Shown one piece after another: positions 1 through 14,200 of a DNA stretch of 64,000 nucleotides (position 1 is its first letter; each line of letters starts with the position of its first letter). The translations under genes were made by a program, and so were the position numbers. A model generated the notes under the pieces. The model did no database searches. It saw nothing but the letters and a program-made list of their open reading frames with translations, and was not told the origin of the DNA. This stretch comes from Psettodes erumei. Lineage: Eukaryota; Chordata; Actinopteri; Pleuronectiformes; Psettodidae. The DNA is taken from NCBI GenBank assembly GCA_016785225.1, contig JAFBJZ010000601.1:1240001-1304000 (forward strand). The letters are read 5' to 3'.

Positions 1-3000
1 TCGCCACTGGAATTAATGTCTTGCATCTTGTATGACATACACCTGCTGTTTAGCACATTAAGCAGTGGCATATTATTCCCTCAACATAAGTGCTTTGCAT
101 TCAATTTTAATGAAAGACGGCTATTAATATTTAAGATTAAGGTTCGAAGCATTAGTGTCCAAGTGTGAGCTCAGTGTTGATGTTTTCGAAATGACTGTGA
201 TGTGTAAACTCTGGTCTGTGATGTTTCAAATGAATAATGATCCATTTATGCAGTCATTAAAAATTCACATTACCATTCAATTACGTTTAATCATCGCCTA
301 ATCAGATGTAAGTCTATTATGCTTTGGCAATTTAAGCCTGGTATTAAAGCAGATGTTACAAAGGGCAGGGCCACGCTGAGGGCAGAGAAACTTGATTATG
401 CACACTCCACTAACGCCACATTAACATTTTACCATAGTATAGTTAACACTTTTACATCCAACCCTTGTCCTCTAAAGAACGGGTTTAGCTGTGTCCAGTT
501 TGAGTCCCATGTGTTTCCTTGATATGCTAATAAAAACCCCATTGCCATTTCTGCCAAATGTATTTGCTATTGCAGATTAGTGGTATTCAAATATAATTTC
601 TTGGAGACAGGGTAGTTACATAGGGAGTGAATGTGGACTTTAAGCACAGCCTTCCTCATTATCCATTCAGGTACACTGTACTGTAGATGTTCACACCTAG
701 GAGCTGCTCGCCACTGTTGGCTTGTGAATAGCAGCTAAGAAATGTGAGAGCATTACTCATTCCCTTTTCACTAGCCAAAATTTTCCCAGCCACTTCAGGA
801 AATCAAACCAGAACCAGTCTTGATCACAAACCATTTTTTGTTGCCAACGTGCTGGTTTCCTTATACGCTTTGTGATCATGCTAATATTTGAACCTCTCTT
901 TTCATGAAAACAGGTTGTGGGCTTAGTTCTGGTGTGACACTTGTGCCCTGACAATATTAGAGTAGATTTCCAATATTCATGTTCAACTACTTGACTGGCA
1001 TAACAACCAGGTGGGACAGGGATTTGTTTCAGCTGAACTCAGATACAACAGAAAAAAGAAAGGGGACATGTTTCAAGTCTATTGGATCCTTTTAAATACT
1101 GTGCTTTATGGTCAGTGGAGTACATTTAGTTTGAAGCTCAACAGACAGTCATCACAGGACACTGGTTGGCAAATATTACATACCCTCAGTGGTAAACTCC
1201 AGAGTTTAAATTAAGTGTTGATGTGTAAGCTTTTACTCTCTGTTTGAGAAAATCATACTTTACCTTTTCATTTCATTTTCAAAATTTACAGTAACCCTGA
1301 ATTCATATTGGAACCATGCTTGCAGATGTTCAACTACTAGGACTGAAATTATACTGTTACAGCCAAGGTCATGGCCACTTTCTATCAAATATTTTTTCTT
1401 GTCCACAAGTTTTTTCTCCTGAAACTTTGTGAAATGAGAAAAGTTCAAAAGCAAACATTTGACTTTTTCACTTTTCTAAAGCAAAAGAGTGGCATACATG
1501 AGAAAAACATTCAGCATGAAAGGTATGTAGTTTGATGTAGTGCTGATGGAGTACATTTCTGTTACATAGTGGGTAATAGGGTTACCAATGCCCTTACCCT
1601 AATACCCTGATGAATTCTAAAACAGTTTTACCTGTTGGCAAAATATTGCTTAGCTTCTAGAAAAACAAAAGTTTAATTACCTTTTTGGAAGAGATCACTT
1701 TCTGAATGTTACAATGAAACACTGGTGAAATTATCCTACATTTACCAGTCAATGAGTTAAAAACAAATAATACAGTATGATATACAAATATTAGATGTGC
1801 AATATATAAATGCAACCTGGCATGACTAAACCACACTCAATACCCTGGGATGCAAATCATGTTTAGTTGCTCAACTAATTATGTTATGGTTTATATATAT
1901 CAAAAGACAAGGAAGTTCAATGTTGTTTGTGAGTCTGGTTGGAATCTGCCTGGAGGCTTCAACACTTATTTTTGTATCAACAATGATTGCATGGTAAAGT
2001 ATGTCAGTCCCTGTCTTTCTTTGGGCAAATTACGCAATTTAGCAGCCTTGTCTTTTTTAGAGAAACACTTGATTTATCTCACTTGACTTTAAAAGTGACT
2101 GAGGTTAAGATCATGCTCCTGTAGCCATAAGACAGTGTTGTAGTTAATTTTTTTTTGGTGTTAAAATTTCTTCAAGATTAAATCAAGTGATCAGTTGTTT
2201 TTTTAAATTTGTTTTTATTCTTACCCTAACATAAAAAAGATCAAAGAGTTGGAGTGACTTCTGTCCTGTTGTATTGCATCTCTATCAAAGGTGATGTGTT
2301 CATCTTTCTATGAAAGGGTTAATAACAGAGCGTCTGTTGCAAGATAAACTCAGCCATCAGCAGAATCAAAAAATGTCTTCGCTGTGTTAACATCAGAGAA
2401 AATGCTGCAAATAATGTCACACAGTGATGTCTAATCTATCTATGATTGATGTAACACTGGTAGACTGAAAAATACTCTATTTCTGTCATCACAATGAAGG
2501 AGCAAAGACTTGGAAAGTACAATAATGTGGATCAACCCTGACTTTCAGTTAAATATGGGACCTCTCCATCGAGGTATAATCAGGCTGACCTACCCAGTTC
2601 TCTTTACACTGAGCATATTAATGTCCATCAATCAAACTTAAAGTAATATCAGATGGCTCAGATGGCAGTTCTTATGGCAACTGGTTTTCTAATATTGCCT
2701 GTAGAATAGTTATGAAACAATAATTGCCTTTTTAAGAAGACGCTGGTGTTCTTCATGTTAACTGGCTCACCTTGAGGATTTTAATTTGGTGGGCTGAACT
2801 TGTTTTTGGTTTGAAGTTGACCTTGAGCAATTTTTGGATGTGACCAGGGGACAAGCAACACTGATGAAGTATTTTGGGTTTAATACATTTTTAAACATCT
2901 CTCCCCTCTTCTGTTTAGAAGGTTTTGGTAATTTGTTGCTAAAAGTGGTGATTCTGCCTTCATGATTTGCTCACCTTCCTTTTTTTCTCCTTTTTTTTGT

Positions 3001-5727
3001 CAAGTTATCATCCAAGTCTGGGAATGAATCGTGTCTCAACTCACAGGTGCAGCTGAGATATAACATTGCAGGTTATTGTCTGTGATGTCAGAGCTGATGT
3101 TGCACTGTTGCTACCTCTGCTACCAGCAAAATAATTTGAATTGGACCAGTAGCTTGTTGTCCACAGTTGGTGAGTGTCGGTACAGTGAGGTCTGGACACG
3201 TCAGCAGGGTTTGTCAGTGCCTATGCCTCAGGCTTCAGGTTCCCTTCAGATAGACTCTCTAAATTAAAGATGGTTAAATGGAATAAGCTGATGATGGCTT
3301 ACTCAGGTACATTTTAACGAAATCAGTTTTAGTTATGCTACGATAGCCGCATGTCTCTAGGAAAGGCCGTGATGTCTGTTACTTTCAATGCACCCTTTGG
3401 TCCAGCTTTTAGATGGACCGCTATGAAATTTTTTAGACATTTGCGATCCTCAGAGGATGAATCCTACCGACCCCTTACTACTTCTTGCGCCCCTATGAGG
3501 TTGACATTTGTGTGATTGCTCCATCCATTAGCTCAGAGCACTGCTGTGCCCACACAGTCTCAAAGAGCAACAAGCATGGCTGTAGAGTCTTAAGTCATTT
3601 TTTTTTTCCATGAAAGCCTCTAAGGAATGAGAGCCAATGTTACATCATTAACACAGCGGGTGCAGCTGTAATTTGGCATAGTTAATTGTTGGTGACATTA
3701 CAAGACCGACAGACAATACAAGATTGACGCTCATTGCAGAGCAAAACATCAGCGGGTCTGTATGACAGCAGAAATGACATGGCACTGAATATAAACACAG
3801 CGCGGTCTAATGAATCGTTCCAGTGTAGCAGTCCAAGTATACAGCAGTGATTTGTTTTTAGAGCAGCGTAGCTGTCAGGGTCGTGATTACAAGCAAGTTC
3901 AATTGAACACAACTTGAGAAAGCTGCTGAGTACAGCGCAAAAAAAGTGACAAGAATGTGCTGGTGTGGTAAAGTCACAGATGTGCAAAGTACCCACATTT
4001 TTGGGTTTCAGCTTGTGGAAGCTGAAATCGCTTTTGCTTTTTAGCCAGGTTTTGACAAGCTTGCCCGTGTCGAGTCTGACCTCCAAGCATACAGCATGAG
4101 CAAAGGCCAGAGACTGCAGGGGTTGTCACTGCTGTCCAGTGCGAGGCGCTGCTCTCACTAATTTTAGCAATTACTGGACTGCTCACTGTGTAATAACCTA
4201 GCTCGAGCACCATCAATGCAAACAACACCGGAAGCTGCTACCACTTCATAGTGCTCAAGCCCACTTAATGAGGCCTGTCAGGAGAATTCAGTAATAGCAA
4301 AGACCCATCAGTGGCATGCTAGCTTGTTTTATGTCTTAAATAGAGCACTGCAGGCTGCCTGGAGTTAAGAAGTACATCCAAAACCCTGACCAGATGCAAA
4401 ATAAAAAGAATTCAATATAATGGAAAGTTGATTAATTTTCCCTTAGTAGTTTATTCAGCAATCTTTTAACTCCCACTGGTAACCAGACATCAATAAAGAA
4501 ACTATTACAGAGGGTATATTTGACGTCTTATGGATTCTCTTATTCAGTTCTATTGTTCCTGTGAATATCAGCTTTATTTCATTACCTCATTATTTGGTTG
4601 TGTTTTAATAATATATATCATCTTTAAATCACACCATGCACACACTCTACTGCTGCATATCTTAATCTCAGCTTTTCTTTTGCTACAGCACATTTTGATG
4701 CAAACTCTGCAGAGCATAACGAATGCCCTTAATCTTGTCAACTGTCTTTTAATCACCATGTCAGAGCTGTAATTAAAAGGGTTTCAGGCTGAGATGAAAT
4801 CCCAGGGCAGATTCTCTCTGCTCAAAGGTTGCACAGATCAGCGTCTTGATCTCAACTGCTGAAATGAAAACTTGACTATATAGCAGACAGCAGCAGCTAA
4901 CACATAGTGAGGAGAGTGGCAGTGGTGGACAAAATCCAGCAACCAAAAGGTCATAAGTTTCCAGCGATGGCTAATCTGTCTCTTCTGTGAAAATGCCCTG
5001 TAACCAAATGCTGTCAAAGAGTGCCAGGTAAAGTATAAAAATTCACTCTTGTGAAAGCACATTTTGGCACTAAAATCTTGTTCATTGTCATATTTTCACA
5101 TATAAAACACACAAAGAGTTAACTGAGCAAAACTGTGGGCAAAATTGTTTGGTTTAGTGCACAAGAAGACAAAGAATATTTTATAATTATGTGTTTGAGT
5201 AAAGCACAATTGAAGATTGTATTTGTGCTTAGTGGCACAGCGGTATACAATGGTAGTAGTGGGAACTGGTTTTACTACCGGTACTCTCTATTTAATTCTA
5301 AAACCGATACAATTGCCATTTATCCCCATTAAGCTGCACTCAATAATGCATAAAAACAATGTGATTCTTCTAACTATTTTTGCAAAATTATTCAAAATCA
5401 TAAACTGAAATGCTTTGTTTTCATCCCTCAATGTCATCAGTCTCTCTGTCCCTGTAACTGAGGACATCTGAAGTTCTGTTAGAGAGACTGACAGAGCGCT
5501 TCAAGCAACTCAAGCATTGGAAATTATTTTTTACAGTTGCCTCACAGTTTTTTTTGCAGAGGTCAGAGGACCTTATGCTCTGTTGGTTAGTTTCTGTCCT
5601 TACATGCATTGAGAATTATGGGATGTGTAATACACAAATTAGTGCATTTGTAAGTTGCTCAGTCAGACATATCTCGGTGATAATTAAAGGGATGGTAAGG
5701 ATACACACAGTTTGGAGAGCCTAAGCA
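1..5727. other. Non-coding stretch, no gene recognised
   Basis: AT-rich DNA with only short open frames (the longest is 134 codons, minus strand, about 3682-4086) that show no recognisable domain, no paired splice sites and no codon-usage contrast with their surroundings. It is either intergenic sequence upstream of the sulfotransferase gene or part of its 5' intron. The sequence does not distinguish these, because no first exon or promoter can be identified. Confidence 0.6.
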
Positions 5728-5848
5728 ATGGGTCTGAATGCTTTGGTAAATTATAAATTTCAGTTTTTAATTTTTAACAAAGTTGCAAAAGAATCTAACA
5801 TCAACATCAAAAAAGTGTGTGTAACAAGTGAAGGAGTCTGAATACTGC
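5728..5848 (+). mobile_element. Tc1/mariner-like element, truncated 3' terminal fragment
   Basis: The fragment begins with a GGTCTGAATGCTT motif, runs through a T-rich block (TTTCAGTTTTTAATTTTTAA then AAGTTGCAAAAG) and ends near a second GAGTCTGAATACTG. This order matches my memory of the terminal region of a common fish Tc1-like family, whose end reads 'GGGGTCTGAATACTTTCCG...' and which carries an internal copy of the same phrase. The middle is shortened and the last bases of the inverted repeat are missing, so this is an old immobile fragment with no transposase. Family assignment is from memory, not a search. Confidence 0.6.
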
Positions 5849-8800
5849 ATTATCTTAAGCCTTTCTGTATTCACCTGCACAGTCCTTCCAGAGACAATCA
5901 ACAACTTTTTACCAGCTTGAGACCTCTCTGACAATCTGACCTATCTAACACATTAATCACAGGAAGAAAATTCTTCCTATTCAAACTCCACCAGAGAGGA
6001 GCAGCTGAGAGTGATGGGAACATGTTTCTGGCAATAAGATTGGCTACGGTCTAGTGATTTTTCTTTTTTTAATGCTGAGTTCCCCTTCCCTAAATCCCAT
6101 GAACCTAGGGTTTCTCCTGTTCATCTGAATCAAATCTGATAGCCATTGTGAAATATATATTATCAAATTTATTTATTTTGCACCATATTTTCTCCAGCGG
6201 GTGGGAATGAGTATGAATATATGCTACAAAATACAATTGCTTGAGGATGGTTCCCATTGTTTTCATTTTTATGCTTACCTATCCGAAGAGGATAGGAGGA
6301 ATTGTGTATTTATTCATTTAAGTGGTTAAGGTTAGTGACAATATATTTATGCATGCACATAATTTATATTTTCTGGCACCTATCTTTTCTACTGTGGTGC
6401 ATGCCTGTGGGTGAAGGGCTACTTGGGCCTGACTGAGTAAGAATCTTATTTAAATCTCTGCTGTGAATAACACCTGTCTGTTTCAGCCCAAAGCTGCAAT
6501 ACATTGACATTCATCATTCTTTGCCGAACAAATGTACTGTTGCAGTTACACAACTTTTTTATGTTAGTCATTACATTTTATTTATGGAAATGTTGAGTGC
6601 AGCTTTTCAGTGTTGTTAGAAAACACATATTAGACCACAGATTGATATCTAAACACAAAATCAAAATGATAGATGTCTAATTTGTAGATAATTACAGAAT
6701 GTAACTGAAATTCACTTCAGTTCACTGAGAAGAGCCCTTGAAGTGTCCTTTCACTCCACTGACTTAGGTGTGTACAATGTAAATGTAGCCGCTTCAGTCC
6801 AAAATCAGCCTAGATCCTTTGTCGTATCCTCTCCCATCTCTTCTCACTGATCATCACTGTGAGCTGACCGACAAAGGAGAAAATACCATAACAATGGTAT
6901 TTTAAAGTGTGTTGGCCCTGAAATACTCTGGTGCTCCTGGGTCATGACGCCCCGCTGAGGCAAGAATCTTTTAGATCTTCTTTTAAAACATCAGCTTTTT
7001 GTTTATTGTGTGTCAAGTAGTGAGCTTAAACTTTCAAAGGAGAGAAATATAATGCACCTGCATTTCAGAATTGGATTCACAGAATGCAATGTGGAACTCA
7101 CCAACTTTGAAATATTAAACAGGACTGTACCAAAGCAGTTCTATCTTCAGCAAAATAGTCTACACGTTCAAAATGTTGGATAGAATACCACTTATAGTCA
7201 ACCTTACTGTTTGTAGTTTCTATCTGAACATTTCCCATCAAAAGGATACATTTTATGGACACATGTTTAGTAAGAAGACAAGGGATGTGCTTAGTGATGA
7301 GCACTATTATCTGCATAAAGGAAAGGAAGACCAGATCTGAGTAACCTGTACATGGTAGTATGACAGCAAACATGTTTTATTCACCTGTTGGATGTTTGTA
7401 CTGTATCTCATCACATGATTAGTGTCTGTAAGGTTGTGTTTTAAATGCTACCTTGGTATTTCAGTCTGAAAAGGGCGTCTGGCACAAAAAGGGCAGGGCC
7501 ATTCACAATCTGCTCACCGTTTGAGCGTACAGTGTGTGCTAGTAGTATCTTGGCAGCACTTTATGTTAAGAGCAAATTGAGTGTTTTAATCAAATTCCTG
7601 ACAGAAGAGAAACTGCACCAACAGAGGGTCATTTTGTTATTAAGCAAAGATTTAGCACAGTAAAATCATAAATTATCTCAATTTGTTTGAGTCGTCTCTG
7701 TTTTCTCAGCTGTATTTTTAAAATAAAAGAAATCTTTTGATATTCAACCAGGAGAGACAGACAGACACTTTAAGATTAGATTCAAGGATTATATTCCAAC
7801 AAAGTTGCATAATGTTGCAGAACATCTGTATATTTTTCCGATTTTTTGTATGGAAGTGATTGCTGAGGCAGCATGCATCAATCACTTTTATAAGGTGATC
7901 CAGTGCTCACAGCTGGAGACACAATGACAAACTGCAGAAACAGAGATGCAAACGTAGCAAAAATGAAAATTATTGACATTGAACACAGCCTCAAGAGAAG
8001 CAGGCACACGCCCCAGTGTGCAGGATTGCATCAGCTCTAAACAGCTTATAATTAAATTATTCCTATGATTAAAGAAAGGAATGACAATAATTACGTTGTT
8101 ATCTGTGGACAGTGTTTTTTCTTACTCCTAAGTTTAGAGGTGTATAGATTTCATAACGTGTATCCCACTGGTCATACTAATCCGCAGTGATGCTGTGCTG
8201 CCATGCTTCATATACTGTTTGAGCAAATGAGCAGAAAGGTCACTGTTGGTTTGTTTGCACTTAATTTCAGGAAGCAGGATGCATAGATGTAAGGTCACAT
8301 TCTTGTCTCATTTCACTGCAAAGCTACAACACGAGAGCTTCTGTATCATATATGTCAGAATGTTGCTTCAGTTGCCAGCTGTCCACTGCGGCACAGGGAT
8401 GTTTGTTTTTTCGTGGGGGGGTTCTGGCATTTTCTGCGTAAAAACAAATGTGTTTCAAGGTTCTTATCTAAAGGAATTTAAGGGTTGAAGTGATGAACAG
8501 CATTTATACAGTGCATGACTTGCCACTCACAGCATTCACATCTGAAAGGCTGGAATATCCAGATCTAATAACTGGTGTGTCATTGTGTTTTCCTCATACA
8601 CAACCACAGCACTGATACTGCAGCTCAATAATTCTGGACCCTCAGAGACCGAAACTCATTTTTCTTCTTCACTCATGCATCTTTTACAACAAAGTGCAAG
8701 CACCATGCTGGTGTTTTTGCATGCTTTAACCCATTTGGCTGAGAAAGTGTGCTGTGAGGTGTTCTGTGAGTTGTTGCAATATGGTGCGTTTATGTGCTGT

Positions 8801-11248
8801 AGAGACGACCAAGAGTTGAATAGCAGCCTTCCTGGAAAATCTTTCAGATTCACACAATCCTTTTGATATTAACCACTTACTGTATATTTTTGTTTTTTCC
8901 CTGGTTTGATTTCCTGACAGAATAGCTTGTTAAAGAATGATTCAACTTTCTTTTATCCATTATCCTCCCTTTTATTAATAATGAGATGGTTTCTGAAACC
9001 TATTGTGTGTTAATCTCACCTGCACAAAGCATTCTGTCTGCCTGTGTAATCGTGTAGTGTAATTTATCTTTGTTAGCACGAGGAACATAATTAATCCCTT
9101 CAAGCTGCTCAATCTTACTTCATTATTCCAAAAAAATCCAATTCTATTTTGGAACTGATAAAATTTGAAAAGATTTATTTTTGACCTTGCTAAGAATCTA
9201 GAACAGGTAGGGGTTTTTTTCTCGCCAGTTCTCCCTCTCTCTTTCTATCTCCTTTTTCAAAATCTGTGTCAATTGAAGCACTTGATTGAAGAACATAGCA
9301 GTGTGAGGATAATACATTACTGTGTTGCTTCAGTCTTGCACAATGCCCGGTAAGCCCTGGCTCCCTCGGGACTTGAGCATGTGTGATGTGGTGTGCACAC
9401 TGAGTGATATTGACGTACATTGTCAACATACACCTTTCACATTGTGCAAAGAGCACACTTTTCTCAGTCCATGGGTCACAATAGGAAATGGGTCATGCAC
9501 TGAAAACACAGGCCTATTAAAACTCCCACCAAGTATTTGAATTTAGGAATTGGGGAATTATTTCCTCACAGCTTTAATTCTAGTTACAAATTTAACAACT
9601 ATTGATAGCTGGCATCAAACTGCATGCCAGCACCTGCACCAAAACTGTAGTCATCTTGATAACTTGCAATGAATTCAGAAGCAACTGACGACTCTCCTGA
9701 GTATTACCAGAACATTTCTTTATCAGAAGAAAAGACTGGTTCAGTGACTACTGCTATACTTGCAGTATGTGATTTGTCCAACCATCCATCTACTGTATAT
9801 CATACTTATATAGCATACTTTATACATAGAACAATACCTCCATGACTAATATTATAGGCACAAGTGGGCTTCAATGAAAATGCAAGCTCAATGAAAATAA
9901 CCTAGAATGAATTGCTCAGTGCTATTGTTGAAATAACACATGCTAATTTACATGATAGACAAAACATGCACATGCAAAGTTAGTAGTCACTGACCTAATG
10001 AATAGTTGGTGGGAGGAATTTTATAACCACTCTTCATGCACCGTTAAACCAGCCAGCACACAGTGGACCTCCGGGTTCCTGTCTGTCTCAGTGATGCTTA
10101 TTGACTTGAGATAAACCTCACATGCCCTGCACAGGGCCCTTTGCAAGTCATACCGTAAACATCGGCCTCCCGCTCTATTCTGTTTGATTGTAATCTATTG
10201 GAGCTGCCAACTCTGATCACTGCAGAGATGCCTGCAAAACTGGAGTTCCTGCAATATACTGTGCATTACAGCCATTTCACAGCAGGAAGAGAAAGAATAT
10301 TCCCTACATTGTATCTTTACTTGTATCTGAGATCTATGGCCAGTGGAGTCTTTTAATATCCTCATTCTTATTCATGCTGTCTAGGAAATTAATAAATACA
10401 TTTGTTTGCTGTTGTCATAATTTGAAAAACTATTCTCATATTGTAATCTACATAAAATATCAAATATCTAAAAATCTAATCACTGAGAAGCACTAACTCC
10501 TCTGTTTTTAGCCTACAATCACAAATTTGAATCAGTTAACGATTATCCAAAGTAGGAAAACATTTTAAATAGAGGGCTGGATTGGGTGGTTTTTTTGTTT
10601 GTTTGTTTTTATTTACTAAATTATCTTCAGTAGCGCTTGCTTGTCGTGTTGATTAATTTTGGAACACCCTTGACAGCAGAGCCTCTTCTGGCTAATTCTG
10701 CTCTCGTAATTTGCTGCCATTAATGGCCCAAAATCTGTTGACATATAAGGGTTTCTGACAGAATTGTGTTATTTTCAGTTGGTTTCATTATCTCGCTGGA
10801 GCAACTCATGCTTTATAGTATGGAGGGTGCTGTCAGTTACACAAAAATGTTGAATAAACATTGTTGGATGCATGAATTGGAGAGAAAAGCTATGCACAGC
10901 ACGAAAAGAATAAACCTCTATTGTGAAATCGGTCACCAAAATCAAGAAAAAAAAACAGCTAGACTACAAGTTAATCCATTTTATTAAAGCGGAAAAATAT
11001 AAATAAATTTGTAGTTATGGATTTTGTCACCTAAATTTTCTATGGAAAATGTCTACCACTATATGTTACATCATTTACAAGGTGCAAAAGCAAGAATTAA
11101 AACCAACATGGAAAGAACTCAAAAAGAGAAATCCATTTGAGATTTCCTCTCATTATTGTATCGTCCCACCACAGCATGATTTGTTGTTAATCACATGCTG
11201 AGTGAACACATCTATGAAGGAAAACCAGCTTTCATTTTGATTATATTC

Positions 11249-11262
11249 TAATTAGCTAATTA
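11249..11262. promoter_or_regulatory. Perfect 14-bp palindrome of homeodomain core motifs
   Basis: TAATTAGCTAATTA is its own reverse complement and holds two TAATTA homeodomain cores. A further TAACTAACTAATT run follows immediately. TAATTA is the classic recognition core of many homeodomain proteins, so a dimer site is conceivable. AT-rich DNA also yields such strings by chance, and regulatory function is inference only. Confidence 0.3.
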
Positions 11263-14200
11263 ACTAACTAATTTTTACCTCAGGATTAACAGGGTATATG
11301 TAGTGAGTGTGCTTTCTCAGTACCAGTGGTCACTTTTTCTAATTAAATTTTTGCTCTTATCAACAAACAGGATTTAGGCTCCTAATGTGATCTTTTATTT
11401 TTGGCTAGAGAAGAAGAACATTTTCTCAGGATAAATGAGGCTTTGTGTTCTTATTTCAAATATGATCACTTTCCTTTCCCCAGTTGACAAGAATCAAAAG
11501 AAATCAGAGATTTTTCCATCCAGCTTTCTTTTGTACTGCACAGAGATTGAATACTAAGAAAATCACATAAAAATATATAAAAATATCAGCAAGGTTGGAC
11601 AAAATTAACAAATCAGACAAGCATCTGGTAGATCTGAAGGATGTGGCGTGACCTCCCTCCTGGCAATCTGTGAGACCCTTTGACAATTAAGAAGAAAAAA
11701 TGAGTGGGATCAGCACGGATTCAGCTCTATTGATTTGTATGTGTGTTTACCCGCGTGGAGGACTTGGGAGTGAACATGGTCAAAGCTTGAGGCAGTAAAT
11801 CCTGAGCAGGTCAAGGTCTCGCGGATGTTGGAATAAGCCAAAGGACCTTTTCTGTGAAAGACCGAGATTTAATGAGTTCTTAAATGCATCCATTGAATGT
11901 GAAAAAAAATTAGCCAACGTGACAAGAAAAGACTTTCAATGAAATTCAGGCTAGAGGCCACCTCACATTTCTATAGCAACATTTTGCTTGATGTCATTTT
12001 AGGTCTCAACTTGCAGATTGAGAATCGTTTTCTTCTTTTTAGGCATTCAGCTAATACAGCAGATTTACATCTAAATTCCTACATTACTACATATGATTTA
12101 TTGTTAGAGCTCTTTCAGGTATTAAATTAAATTCAAATCTAAATTGAATTAAAATATTGTGTAACTGTGTTATTTTGAATGCACCATTGGACAGTGTACA
12201 GTACTTGTATTTATTACACACATTTATTTCTCATGTGCCGATCAATATGACCAGTTAGCATGTGTCCAGACAATCCTGTAATCTGCTACCTGCACAACAA
12301 CTGAATACATACAGAGTCACTGTATAGTCGTACAGTCACACACTCTCGCCAGTTATTTATTGTGGAGCCTGTTTAAACCCTGAATTTTTTAGATTGTTTT
12401 TTCTTAGTAACATCTGCATATTAAATACATCCATAGACAAATGATGTGAAAACGATTTTACAAATCCATACACAATAAAGCTTTAGTTTCATACCAAAAC
12501 TTTTCCCAAAAGCTTTTCTTCCTCTGTAGTTCAAATCAGAAAATTAATCTGTCTGTATCTTCCTGATGAAAACCACAGGAGAATTGTTTGCCATACATTT
12601 ATGGAAAAGAGCCAGAGAACATTGTGTCCATTACAAACCAAAGCAAGCACGTGACATTTTGAAAAATCTGTTCAGTTGTGCACACATGTGAGTCTGTTTC
12701 ATTGAATTTTACACTCCAAGCAATCACATCTTTGTCTTTGTCTCCACAAATCTAACAGTCTCCTTGATGACTTGCTTCCCTTTTGACAGAACCGGAGGCA
12801 GAAGGTATTAGGAATACCTCCTCCATACTAAGTTGCACCAACATTTCACCATCTGTCTCTTATGTATGTCAAGACACAAAAGTTCCACTACCTCTCTCCT
12901 CCCCTAATCTAATTCATCTTGTCATGACTAAAGTGCATTTGATAGCAGATATTAACAGGGCGTACCATAGACCTGGGCAGCACATGTGATGTTCTTCCTC
13001 ATAGAATTGAATAAGCCATGACTTGCTGGTGAGTTTCAGTGGACCATTATGAAGAAGAGCCCGTTGAGTGTAATTATATGAATTTTAAATGGTAATGAAT
13101 GCATTAGAAGATACAGCCTAACCGGAGGAGCCATTTGTCTGGTATATCAGGGTCAAATATGTTCATTGCAAAAAAGAAGAAAAAAAGGTGCTGCAGCCTT
13201 GACCCTACATTGTGTGTAGTCACCAAAGTAGTTTCTAACTCTGATAGGAGTTTAGAAATGAAAAAAAGTGCTTCCAAACAGCTTTTGGACAACACAGGAA
13301 CCAAATAGGCTTGCATGTGATTTATCTGCTCGACTCTGCTGGTCATTGAGCTGCTGTTAGGTCCTACATATAAATAGAAACTAATCTGTAACCTCATCTG
13401 AGAGCTGTGTAGCAGAGCACAGCAGTGCCCCGTGGCAGGTATTGGGCTGACATGAAATGGCGAGGACGTGTTGTATTTGAGCATGTCCGATTGTGTCGGA
13501 GCTGTCATCACCTGCTCTGCCCTTGCTGGTAGCTATCCTGAGGCCAGCGTACCAGGTCACCGTCACACAGCTTTCTCATTTGTTAGTGTGTTGGGACATG
13601 TTTTGGTGTGGCTGTACTTTTGTTGCTGTTACTGTTGACAGGTACATAATATAGTGTGATTAGATTTGTGACAATTTATTCATTTGATTTTATTCCAAAC
13701 AGTAGAGGGCTGTATTGGGAATGGAGCCAAAGGAACAGATGTGGTTCAGTCCCCCATTCATCCCCAAGCCAGGAAACAGAGATGCATCACCAACAATTGG
13801 GGTTAAAAATTTAGAAACTAAAAAAACAGACACCCATTCAGTTTATGTTCTAGTCTAATTGCAAATAGTGCTTGTTAGATGTATAGTCACCCACCGATCA
13901 TCCTTTTATTCCCAGAATAAGTGTGGCATGAGTTGTGGCTACTGTATATTTGTTAATCACAGGTCTTACTGACTGTTTTCTGTATGTGATTATTTCCAAA
14001 TGAACATTGCAAGTGAAAACTGCAATCAAAACATGACCACTTTTATGTCAGCACGCGATGGATAAAATTTGGTGTCGTGGCAACATGAATGCATTATGAA
14101 TTAAGGATTCTGACACAATAATTTCAGTGCAAGTACCAGCACCTTTCCATGTCATTGCTTCACCTTCAGATAGAGATTGTAGATTATTGTCTGAATGTAC

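Noticed and set aside
3682..4086. 134-codon minus-strand open frame
   Set aside because: No family resemblance, overlapping open frames, and no splice or promoter context.
13104..13511. 135-codon minus-strand open frame
   Set aside because: Contains a phenylalanine run from a poly-purine tract on the + strand and no known domain.
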